From Rosellinia necatrix (Eukaryota > Ascomycota > Sordariomycetes > Xylariales > Xylariaceae): a DNA stretch of 64,000 nt. Numbering within the stretch: the first letter of the stretch is position 1; each line of letters starts with the position of its first letter. A model generated the notes under the pieces. It was not told where the DNA came from. It saw only the letters and a list, made by a program, of their open reading frames with translations, and searched no databases. Positions 1 to 11,200 of the stretch are shown here, one piece after another. Location of the stretch: the NCBI GenBank assembly GCA_021209875.1, contig JAGYVD010000003.1, positions 1,178,001 through 1,242,000 on the forward strand, written 5' to 3'. A program made the position numbers and the translations under genes.

Positions 1-296
1 AATCAGTACTAAATAAAACAAAACTTTAAAGCACTATAATATAAAAAAACTAAGTAGTTATCGACCTAAAAAACATAAACAAAATAACAGTGCTAAACAA
101 TTATCTACTACTACTACAAACAAAAATTATTAAATTTATAAAAAAAAAACACTTTATAACAATAATTAACACAGTTATTTTTTTCTACTAGTTTTTAATA
201 CATTTAAACTTTAAAAACCAATTTATTATTATTAGCTCAAAAAAAATTAAAAAATATTATATATCAGTAATAAGTTTCCGTAATTTTTTAACATAC

Positions 297-1310
297 GTGC
301 AGCGCTATATAAACAACTTTTTTAAAACGTATCAAAAATACTACAAAGCTTTTATAAACAATATAATAATATTTTCTAATATAACAAAACAATATAAAAA
401 ACACCTAAAAACTATATTTAAATTATTTAAAAATCAACATATAATTATATTATTAATAAAATCTTTTATAAAATCTTTTTTCATAAACTTATTTAAATTT
501 AAAATAAATACGTTTAAAATAACAACACTAAAAAGTCGCGTAGCAGCAATTCATAACTTAGCTTTTTTAAATTAATTAAAAGCTTTTAAATAATATATAA
601 AAACAACAGGATTTTTACGCAGCCTGATCCTATACTACGTTAAACTAATTAAACTTTTACAAAAAAAAAAAACCAGCTTTACTAGCAAAAAACAAACAGA
701 CCGGTTATATTAAAACAAAAAAACCTAGCAAACATAAAAACTATATAAAAACTAAATACTACGAACTAACACTTTTAAAAATAATATTTTTTAAAGCTAT
801 AAAAAATACTATATATAAAAAAACCACGTTATATTACTGCAACTTTTATAAAAAACTATTTTTATAAATTAATAAATTAATATAAAAAAGATTTAAAGTA
901 ATAATATTCTATTTAAAGCTTAAATATATATAAAAACTAAAAAATATTATGTTTAATATAAAAGTTTAACCAGTAATATACTTAAGCAAATTATTAGCAA
1001 ATATAAAAATAAATTATAAACTTTTAAAACTAAAAATAATATACTTAATCTAAACAGCTAAAAAATTATATATTATAATATAATTAAACAAAAAAACTAG
1101 TAATAATATTAACTAACTATTTAGCTATTAAAAGCATTATTAAACATATTATATTAAAAACTGCAGCTATAAAACGCGCTAACTAAAAACTAATTAATTT
1201 ATTTATTTACTTGTTATAATATAAACTATATATATACTACCTGCTAAAAAGACTTAATTATATTTTAAACGCGTTTAGCTGTTTATAAACAGTACTAAAT
1301 ACATAAAAAA
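297..1310 (+). pseudogene. RIP-inactivated gypsy reverse transcriptase / RNase H region
   Basis: Reading + frame from 297, the first 92 codons are open and resemble the C-terminal half of a Ty3/gypsy reverse transcriptase. The polymerase box normally written YIDD reads FINN (around 355-366), with both aspartates turned into asparagines by G-to-A changes, followed by IIIFS as in the family. After the first stop the same frame still gives family-like segments: LKAF..YI.TTGFLRS..YYVKLI (about 580-660), the RT/RNase H joint, then VIYLSKLLANIKINY with downstream TAK (about 975-1070), the RNase H-like domain, and LPAKKT (about 1240), where the family has a LPGR/LPGK segment. Many in-frame stops come from TGG or CAA/CAG-type changes. 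The element cannot encode an active polymerase. Confidence 0.82.
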
Positions 1311-3060
1311 CAAACGAAAAGCTAATAAAAACAAATAACAAACTAATATTAAACATAATATAAAAAAAATTAAAAGCTGCGTTTTATATATTTATATTAA
1401 AAGCAGTAATAAATAAAACGCTAAAAAACAAATTAATAACAGCATATATAAAAAACTAGAAATATATATAAGTATTAAAAAATTTTAAAACATTTAAAAA
1501 AAAAAAAAACAATAAAAACGTTGCAATTTACTCCAAACTTAAATACTTTTTTAATATTATAACAGACGGACTAATATATAATATATATATAAATATAAAA
1601 CGCTTATATATTTTAATTAAAATAATTAAAAAATATTAAAGCAAGCATATAATAATAAAAAATATTATAACGCTTAATATACAATATAAATACTAAAACT
1701 ATTTGCTATAGCTAATAAAACATAAATAATAAAAAATTATATTAAATATTGCAACATATACAACTTAAATTAAACTAATAAACGATTTTTAATAAAAAAA
1801 TTAAAACTAATTAAACCTAATAACTTTATATTTATATATATTATAAATATATATTTTATTTTAGTTTTACTAAAAGTTAAAATAAATAATATATTTTAAT
1901 AATTAAGCAGAAAAAACTATATTTTAAAACGTATAATATAATAATAACTATATTTTGCTTTATATTAAAACATATTTTATTAATTTTAAATATAAAAATA
2001 TACAGCAGAAAAATAAAATATTGCATTAATTAAATAACTTTTACTAAATAATTAAAGCATTTTTAAAACTATTATTTCTAACTAAAATTAAAAATTTATA
2101 TTTAAATTTTAATAAAATATTTAAAAACTTTAAATATTAAACTAATAATAACAACTATATATTATTTTTAAACAAACAGCTTTTTAAAACATAAAAATTC
2201 AATAGTTAAAATAATAATACAATATAATCTTTTTAAAAAACTAAAAACAGAATAAATAAATATTATACTTTTTTTATAATAAAACTTAAACGCTGCATAT
2301 AATAAAACCACGTATTTTATTTTTTATAAATAATTGTTTAAATTTAAACTACTTAATATATTAAAAACGCTAATAAACTTTAAAAAAATTAAAAAATTTA
2401 CTAAAGTATGCTTTTTTTGCAAGTATTTTTATAAAAATATATATTTTATAATAGATTTTATTTAAACCGCTATAAAATAAAACTACAACGTAAAACGTTG
2501 CTTATTAAAATTTAAAAAAAAATCAAGTTTATTTATGTTTACATAAAAAATACTATTTATTTAGCCGACCGTTTTAAAAATATTTATAACAAAAATCCAA
2601 ATTTAAACAATTAAACAACAAATTAAAAACTTAGCTTATAAATTAAATTTCTTTAAAAAATTCTATATTTACTTAGTTATTTTTATAAAACACTTATATG
2701 CAACTTTAAAAAAACGCGATCTGTTTAAACAACAAGTTTTATTTCTTAGTTTAATAAAAGCTAAACAAAACTTCAGCAAAAAAAACGTCTATAAAATAAA
2801 AATTATTTTAAAACATAAACTTAACCGCAAATAAAACAGTCTAAACTATTTTATTAAATAAAAAAAATAAAGTTATAAATTTAATTAATAAATAACAAAA
2901 AAACAGCTATAATATAACAAAAAACTTATTAAAAAATACTAAAACCAGCACAGTTTACAACCAAAAATAAAAACTAGCCTAGAAAAAAAAAAGCGCTTTT
3001 ATAAAAGCACGTAACAGAATTGCTGAAGTTAGCAAAAACTTAAAATTTAACGCGGCATTT

Positions 3061-3257
3061 TAATACGCGCCAACAGAAGAGTTACTTATATAAGCGCTAT
3101 AGCTCTACTTATAACATAATAAAGCTACGCACCTTATTATTTAGGACTAGCCCTAATAAGTAGGCTTTAGCCCACGCACTTAGCTAGATCCACAAATTAA
3201 ATCAGAATAGTTAGATCTTTATCTTTTATAATACACTTTTTAACCCCCTATAGTGCA
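3061..3257 (+). repeat. Less-mutated 3' terminal segment of gypsy copy A
   Basis: This segment keeps clearly more G/C than its surroundings and is repeated at 43375-43575 at the end of copy B. Shared blocks include GGACTAGC near 3143 and 43452, TAGCTAGATC near 3182 and 43490, and CTATAGTGCACC at both ends. It is probably the 3' LTR or terminal untranslated region of the gypsy family. No 5' partner is visible because copy A starts before the window and copy B is 5'-truncated, so the LTR start cannot be fixed. Confidence 0.6.
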
Positions 3258-3261
3258 CCTC

Positions 3262-4336
3262 TTATTAAGCTTTAATATAATTTTTTTATAAGTTAATAAA
3301 ATAGCTTTATATTATTTTTAGTTTTATAATCTAGTTTTTAAATTTTTTTCGTGTTTTTTTTTAATTTTTTATTTAATTAAATGATATATGTTTTAAATTT
3401 TTTAGCTTATTTAAAAATAATTTTGTTTATTTTATAATATATTATATATAAAAATAATAGTTTATTACTATTTATTAAAATATTATTAGCATATATATTT
3501 AATTGTTATTTTATTAAATAAAACAGTGGTAATAAAAAATGTTTAAGCTAAATTAATAAATGCTTTGAAATTAATTAGTTTTTTATTATCTAGCTAAACT
3601 AAAATATATTTTTTTATAATTAATTTTTATAAAAAAGCAGTTCGTTTATTTTTAACAGCTAAGCTTACAAACTATTATATTAACAAGCTAACAGCTTTAA
3701 AAAAAAACTTGCTTGTTTTTTTATATAATATTTTTTCAAATTTAAAATCCTAAATTTATAAATAAAATTTTAAAGCTAGCTTTACTAATAATTTTTAAGC
3801 GCTAATATTAGTTTTATTTTTAATTTTTATAACAGATTATATTATAACAGGTTTTTTAAAGCTCAATTAAATATATTTAGTTTTATATATATTATTAAAA
3901 GTTTTGCTACCAAAATAATTAAAAAATTTAAACGCTGTATAAAACAAAATTATTTTTTAGCATGCTAAAGTTTTAATTTATTTTTAGCTACTTTTAGCTT
4001 TTGTAATAAAAGCTATTTTAAAATCAGTTAATAAAAAACATTTCAAAAAACAGTTTTAATGCTTTAAAAATAAATTAAATAATTTATAAATTATTACATT
4101 AATTGTAAATAAAAAGTTAAAGCTTTAGTAATAAATAATATATTATATAAAAATTTATAAATAAAAAAAGAAAAAATAAATAAAAGGAATTAGCTTACTA
4201 AAATTCTGGCTAAATATAAGTGTGGGGTAGGTCTAATCTGTGCGTTACAGCTGGTTTATGCGCTCTAGTTAGCAACAGGTGTACGGATGTCCTGCGCGTG
4301 CCACGCACGCTACAGGAAGGACCAGTCATCCGTAAC
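3262..4336 (-). mobile_element. Element D', truncated inverted copy of LTR element D
   Basis: The reverse complement matches the 5' LTR of D (7562-7795) followed by D internal sequence: first 7796-8106, then, skipping nested element E, 37356 to about 37845. D' therefore preserves the uninterrupted D sequence across the point where E inserted, and that proves E is an insertion. Its LTR is at 4092-4336. The internal part stops at about 3262, against the end of gypsy copy A, so only about the first 0.8 kb of internal sequence remains. Confidence 0.82.
4092..4336 (-). repeat. LTR of element D'
   Basis: This LTR of about 245 bp is inverted relative to those at 7562-7795 and 42815-43051. Its outer end (4200-4336) is barely mutated and carries the block CGTGCCACGCACGC, also seen inverted in the 5' LTR of D. 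Its inner half (4092-4190) is strongly AT-converted. The outer boundary is placed at CCGTAAC, matching GTTACGG at the start of the D LTR. Confidence 0.8.
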
Positions 4337-5371
4337 TATTGTTTAATAATATATTAATTTATTAAATTTAATATTTATAATAAATCGATGAATAAATTTA
4401 AGAGGTTCTTTTAATTTAATTAATATATTTAATATTTTAAAAGTTAAATTTGAACAGGTAGTATTATTTAATAATAAATTAGCTTATTAATTTAATATTT
4501 TTTAAAATAAAATATATTTAACAGCATTTGTTTCATATTAAAACTAAGTAATAAAATCTGATATTGTTTTACTTTTTAATTCTTTGAAAAAATAACTTTT
4601 TTAATTTTAGTAATATCTTTTATTAAAATAATAATTTATTAAATTTAATTAAGTTTAAAAGAACTATTAATAAATAAATATATAAATAAATAAATAATAA
4701 ACTTATTTAAATGTTTATTGTTTTAAATATTATTTATTTAATTAATAATATAATTAAATGTATTTTTGTTTTATTTAAAGTTAAAATATATTGTTTTAAT
4801 ATATTTTAAACTAATAAATTAATAACATATAAAATATAACAAATATTATTATTAAAGTTTTTATATTAAATTTAAAAATTTTGTTTAAAATTTTTAAAAA
4901 CGTTGTATTATTTTAAGCGTTATTTTAAATAATATTATAAAAGTTAGTTTTAAAAATAAACATATATTTTAAACTTCGATTAGTTTTAATTGGTTTTAAT
5001 TTATTTTTATTACTTATTAATATATTATTTTTAATTATAAATTAATATCCACTCGATATCATATTTATTTATTAGCCATAAGAAAATAAATTTATGTTCA
5101 TAATTATATTTATTAATTTAACTATTAATATCATGGTTATTATTATTATTATTATAATATAAATATAAATATTTATTTTTAAATAAAAATAAAAAATAAA
5201 AATAAATTAAAATATTATAGTAGTACTGTAGTATTACTACATGTAGTATGTAGTATATTAATACTAATACTACTGTAGTATATAAAACCTTGTACTAATA
5301 CTAATACTACAGTAGTATACTACACTGTAGTATATAGACTATATACTAATTTGCCAACCCTGTATATAGCT
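4337..5371. other. AT-rich stretch without recognisable gene
   Basis: This is RIP-like AT-rich sequence between D' and the truncated gypsy copy B. No terminal repeat, coding relic or RNA gene was found except the TAC/GTA palindrome cluster near its right end. It is more T-rich on the + strand than its neighbours. It may be an older, more decayed element. Confidence 0.5.
5216..5346. repeat. Cluster of short palindromes built on ATACTAC/GTAGTAT
   Basis: About 130 bp consist of repeated TAC/TAG/GTA words arranged as imperfect palindromes. ATACTACTGTAGTAT at about 5265 and ATACTACAGTAGTAT at about 5304 are both near-perfect hairpins, and the flanking blocks ACTAATACTAATACTAC recur. It lies just upstream of the abrupt start of gypsy copy B. 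It could be a decayed microsatellite, a hairpin-bearing element terminus or a recombination scar. Confidence 0.6.
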
Positions 5372-7561
5372 ATATTATTTATTAAATCTTTTATAAAATA
5401 TGTTTTTATAAAATTAACATTTTTAAAATAGCAATATTAAAAAGTTGTATAGTAGTAATTTATAACTTAGCTTTTTAACGTTAGTTAATAAATTTTAAAC
5501 AATATATAAAAAAATAGCATTTTTACGCTGTTAAATCTTATATTAAATAAAACTAATTAAGCTTTTATAAAAAAAAAGCCGTTTTGCTAGCAGAAAATAA
5601 ATAAACAGGTTATATTAAAATAAAAAAACTTACTAAACATAAAATGTGTACAAAAATTAAATATTATAAACTTATTATATTAAAAATAACATTTTTTAAA
5701 CCAGTATAAAATGTCATATATAAAAGAACTATGTTATATTACTATGATTTCTTTTAAAACACTATTTTTATAAATTAACAGATTAATATAAAAAAACTTT
5801 AAAATAATATTGTTTTATTTAAAGCTTAAATATATATCAAAACTAAAAAATATTATTTTTAATATAAACATTGAATTAATAATATATTTAAATAAATTAT
5901 TAATAAACGTAAAAATAATATGTTTAGTTTAAACAGTTAAAAGCTATATATTATAATATAATTAAATAAAAACTAATAATAATATTAATTAATTATTTTA
6001 TTATTAAAAATATTATTAAACATATTATATTAAAAACTCCTGCTATAAAACATGCTAATTAAAAACTTATTAATTTGTTTATTTACTTATTATAATATAA
6101 ATTATAGATTTATTATTTAATAAAACGATTTAATTTTATTTTAAACATATTTAATTCTTTATTAATAGTATTAAATATATAAAAATAAACAGAAACTTAA
6201 TAACAACAAACAATAAACATATATTAAATATAACATAAAAAAAATTAATATCAGGGTTATATATTTCTATTAAAAATAATAATAAACAGAACTCTAAAAA
6301 TCAAATCTGTATAAATATATATAAAAACCCAGAAGTATATATAAATATTAAAAAACTTTAAAACAATTAAAAAGAGATGATAAAAATATCTTAATTCATA
6401 TTAAACTTAAATATTTGATTAAAATTATATTAAACAAATTAATGCATAATATATATGCAAGTATAAAACGTTTATATATTTTAATCTCAATAATTAAAAA
6501 AAATTATTAAAAGTAATATATAATAAAAGATAATATTGCAGCGTTTAATATATAATATAAACAGTAAAGCTATTTATAATAGCTAATAAAATATAAATAC
6601 TAAAAAATTATATCAAGTATTATAACATGTACAATTTAAACTAAATTAATTAATAAAAAAGCTAAAACGCATTCAACTTCACAACTTTTTATTTATATAT
6701 ATTATAAACATAGATTTTATTTTAGTTTCATTAAAAGTTAAAATAAAAAATATTTTTTAATAATTAAACAGAAAAAAGCTGTATTTTACAACGTGTGATA
6801 TAATAACAACTATATTTTGTTTTATATTAAAACATATTTTATTAATTTTTAAACATAAAAATATATCATAGAGAAATAAAATATTATATTAAGAAAACAA
6901 CTTTTATTAAATAATTAAAAGATTTTTAAAAGCATTATTTTTCATTAAAACTAAAAATTTATATATAAATTTTCATAAAATATTTAAAAAGCTTTAAATA
7001 TTAAGTTAATAATAACGGCTATATATTATTTTTAAACAAACAGCTTTTTAAAAGATAAAAATTAAATAATCGAAATAATAATATAATATTATATTTGTAA
7101 AAAAAAAGCAGACTAAATAAATATTATATTTTTATAATAAAATTTAAACGTTATATATAATAAAACCCCGTATTTTATTTTTTATCAATAAATACTTACA
7201 TTTACACTATTTAACATATTAAAAATATTAAAAAACTTTAAAAAAAATTAAAGGATTTTATTAAAACATGCTTTTATTTGAAGCATTTTTATAAAAAAAT
7301 ATATTTTATTATAAATTTTATTAAACCTGTTATAAAATAAAACTATAATATAAAATATTACTTACTAAAATTTAATAAAAATCAAGGTTATTTATGCTTA
7401 TATAAAAAATATTATTTATTTAGCTAACTGTTTTAAAAATGTTTATAATAAAAATCCGGTTTTTAAACAGTTAAACAATAAATTAAAAACCTAGCTTATA
7501 AGCTCAACTTTTTTAAAAATTTTATATTTATTTAATTATTTTTATATAACATTTACATGCA
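5372..7561 (+). mobile_element. Gypsy-like element copy B, 5'-truncated left part
   Basis: This is a second copy of the gypsy family of 1-3258 in the same orientation, beginning abruptly inside the reverse transcriptase region (equivalent to about 450 in copy A). The same landmarks follow, with independent transitions. Its sequence stops at 7561 where element D starts; the remainder resumes at 43052. Left edge CATGCA (7556-7561) and right edge CACGCG (43052-43057) align to one site in copy A and differ only by transitions, as expected for a mutated target duplication. Confidence 0.82.
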
Positions 7562-7795
7562 GTTACGGATGGCTGGTCCTGGTCCTTCCCGTGGCGTGCG
7601 TGGCACGCACGGGACATCTGTACACCTGTTGCCAACTGTAGCGCACAGACTGGACCTATTTTACACACCTGCATTTAGCCAGAATTCTAGTAGGCTAATT
7701 CTTTCTATTTATTTAATTTTTTTTTTAATAAATTTTTTATATAATATATTATTTATTGCTAAAGCATTAACTTTTTATTTATAACTAGTATAATA
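7562..7795 (+). repeat. 5' LTR of element D
   Basis: This LTR is about 234 bp. The outer half, to about 7690, keeps normal composition (for example CGTGCGTGGCACGCACGG at about 7596-7613). The inner half is AT-converted. It pairs with 42815-43051 and, inverted, with 4092-4336. A 75-codon open frame spans part of it and recurs in the other LTR only because the DNA repeats; I do not regard it as a gene. Confidence 0.82.
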
Positions 7796-8106
7796 ATTTA
7801 TAAATTATTAAATTTATTTTTAAACATTAAAACTGCTTTTTAAATATTTTTATTAAACTAATTTTAAAATAGCTTTTATTGTAAAAGCTAAAAGTAGCTA
7901 TAAACAAGCTAAAATTTTAACACGTTAAAAAACGATTTTATTTTATATTACGTTTAAATTTTTAAACTATTTTATTAATAAAAATTTTAATAATATATAT
8001 AAAACTAAATATATTTAATTTAGTTTTAGGAGATCTGTTATAATATAATTTATTATAAAAACTGGAAATGGAACTAATATTAACGCTTAAAAACTATTAA
8101 TAAAAC

Positions 8107-8214
8107 TGTAGGGTGGTCTGTGCACCTGGGACCCTAAACTAATCCACTTTTTACCCTAGCTTGAGAAATAGCTTTATAACTAATATAATATTATTCCTTA
8201 TTCCAAACCTAACA
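8107..8214 (+). repeat. 5' LTR of element E (108 bp)
   Basis: This pairs with 37248-37355. About 15 of 108 positions differ and all are transitions. In most of them this copy carries T or A where the right copy carries C or G, so the left copy is the more mutated. The ends are TG...CA. The LTR is short, and the copies were recognised by GGTGGTCTGTGCACC and CCTAACA. Confidence 0.8.
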
Positions 8215-11200
8215 AATTAATAAGAGCTGCAGCTATTCGAATTTTCTTTTGCGTGGTTTTTTCCTACTGTAGTTTAATACAACTTATATATTTGTTTATT
8301 ATTAGAATTATTAGTTAATTAAGTTGCTAAAAAGTTTTTTAGTCCGGTAGTAGCTATTTAAAGAAAATTAAATAAAAAAAAAATAACAGCAACAGACTAA
8401 AAATTAAAAACAGATTAATATATTTATAAACTATAAAGCTAAAATATTTTGCAAAAAGCTTTTATTTAAATTGCAGGTTTTTTAAACAGATTAAAATTTA
8501 TATATATATATATATTTTTTTTAATTTTTATTATTATTATTTAATAAAATTTTGTTAATTAAAACTATAAAAATAAGTTTTAAAAAATAAAAAGTATTTA
8601 TTATTATATAGTAGCGATTTATTATTTAGTATTAATTTTAATATAATTTTTTTTTTGTTTAATAACGTTAATATAAAACTTTAAATGGTAAAATTTATAA
8701 AAAAATTTTAAGCTAGCTAAAATATTAAAATAACTTAGACTTAAAAAAAACATGTAGTATAAGCTGCTTAAAAAGCCTATATAAAACTTAAAACTTAGAT
8801 CTAGGCTGACTTGAACAAATTATTTAGTTTATTTTTTATTAGCATAAAAAAACGTGTTTAGTTTTTATATTTTCATTAAAAATTTTAATATATTATTATT
8901 TTTTAGTTAAATAAATTTATATTATTTTTATATGATTTATAGTTTAATCTTTTATGCTTTTAACTTTTCATTGAAATAAACAATTTTAAAATATTTGTTA
9001 GAAATTATTTTTTTAAAAAAGCTTAAGTAAAAATTTAAAAAATATATAAAAATATAATTTTTATGCGTAGGAAGTTTTAAAAATCTAGCTTTATTTAATA
9101 ATAATTTAGTTTTATAAAATAAAATTAAATTTATTTTTATAAAAGTTTTAAAAAAAGCTGAAAAATAATACTAATATATAAAAGCTGACTTGTAAAAAAT
9201 TAAACGGCTTTTTAAAAAGTTTTATAAACCGATTCTTTTTAAAAGTAGTAAACTAAAATTTAAAATTAAAAGCTTAAATTAAAAATTTTAACTAATTATT
9301 AATAGAACTTTTAGTTAAGTTAATAAATTATTTTTAAAAGCTAATAATGTTTAATTAAAAAATTTACGTTAAAATTTATATTATAATATATTTAGCAGAA
9401 GGTATAATAAAAATAACTAAATTTATAAATAAATTACCGACCAACTAATCGGTTAAAAATTAATAACTAGATTTAAAAAATTTATAAACGTTTATATATA
9501 TTAACATATAGTAAATATTATAATAATATATGTTTTAAAACCTGGTAAAAAATCGGAATTTTTTAACTAAGTAAGCATAAAATCTAGACCGCTTCAAATA
9601 AATAATAATAATTTTATTAACAAAATAAATAAAGCTATTAAAACGGCGTTAAAATAATATAAAATAACGTTATTACTTGTTATATTTATTTTATTAGTAT
9701 ATATATTACTCTAGTTTTTTTTAAAATTTTAGTTTTAATTTAACGCGTATAAATATTTATTAAGCTATTATAACTAAGCTTATCATAAAATATTCAAACA
9801 TTTTTTATTAAGCTAATATTAATTATATATGTTTTTATAACTTTTTAATTAAAAACATAAATACGTTTAAAACTAAAATAAGAACTACTATTTTAAATAT
9901 TTAAATTTTACAAAAAAAATACAGCAGAACAATAGTTTTTTAAATAAAAAAAAAAATCCGCGCAAAACATTCTAAAAAAATACTGCAAAATATATTAAAA
10001 ACGTAGTAAATATAACATATATAAAAAATATAATAAAAAACATAAAAAATATAAAAAAATATAAAAAATAATTTTGCTTAAATTTAATTTCTTAAAAATA
10101 TAATATAAAAAAATATAACATATATAAATATTTAAAAAAAATAAAAGCTATACTAAAAAAAAGCTTATATTTATAAAGCTGTAGAACAAAGATTATTGTT
10201 GCTAGCGGACCTTTGTTATAACTTATAAAACGTTGTTTTTTAAAAATAAAATATAACTTTTACAGCTTTTCCTGCTTTTTTAAATCTTTTAGCTTTACAA
10301 ACTTTTAAGCTAGTTATTATTAATATAAATATAAATATAATAATAAATTTTAATAAAAAATCGCGACTTTTAAATATTAAAAAAAAAAACAGAAATTTAT
10401 ATATAAAATAAAACTAACGCTTTTTAGGCCTATAAAGCTAAAACCGCCTAAATGTTGCCTGATTACACGAATATTTTTTCTGTTTAACTTTATAAATAAA
10501 GCTAATTTATAAAATTCTTTTTAGTAGATTTAATATTTATTTAAAATAAAAATAATAATATTAAAATATATAATATTTTTCGGTTAAAAAAAAAAAAAAA
10601 TAATCAACATATTATTTAAACCGCTGTTACTTTATTTAATTTTATAAATAAAATAATTAAGCAGGCTTAACAAAAATTATAAAAAACTTATTTAACAGCT
10701 AATTAAAGCTTAAAAATAAATTATTAAATAAAACACCGTTTTTATTTAAGCTTATAAAAACAAATATAAAATTATATAAATATTAACTAATTATTAAAAT
10801 TAACTTTGTTTTTAATATTATTTAAAACTAATTATTAAATAGATTTTTATTATTTAAGCTTAGTTTATTTATAAAATAAAATTGTTTTTTATTATAAAGT
10901 TTAAACAACTATAAAAGTTTAAAAAAAATTATTATTTAGTAGCAGCAAAAATAAATTTTTTAGCTATATTAGCTTAAGCTATATATATTAATTAAGCTGC
11001 TAATAATAATAAAAAAATATTTAATTAATAATAGCTTTTTATTTAAACTTATTAGCTTTAGTTATATTAAACGCTATAAATTAATATTAAAAACAATATT
11101 ACGACCGCTAACATTAAAAATAGCTAATAATAATACTTTTTTATATATTATTATATAATATTTTTATTTATTGTTTAAAATTTATATTAGTTATATATGC

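Larger units (their letters stand above)
1..3258 (+). mobile_element. Ty3/gypsy-like retrotransposon remnant, copy A (5' end outside window)
   Basis: This is the 3' portion of a RIP-degraded gypsy-type element whose 5' part lies upstream of the window. The RT to RNase H region is recognisable when translated through stops (see the entry at 297-1310). Downstream sequence to about 2700 should hold the integrase region but is too degraded to call. It is collinear with copy B: about 455-2695 matches 5380-7561 and about 2720-3258 matches 43070-43576. Because B is interrupted by element D at 7561, copy A shows the uninterrupted arrangement. The 3' end is placed where similarity to both the B remnant and element D' changes over, near GTGCACC at 3250-3257. 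Confidence 0.85.

Noticed and set aside
5216..5346. Possible CRISPR-like or structured RNA array
   Set aside because: The repeats are short, overlapping TAC/GTA palindromes without spacers; this is a eukaryotic AT-rich repeat.
7557..7784. Open frame of 75 codons recurring at 42849-43040
   Set aside because: Both frames lie inside the LTRs of element D and resemble each other because the DNA is duplicated; there is no independent evidence for a protein.
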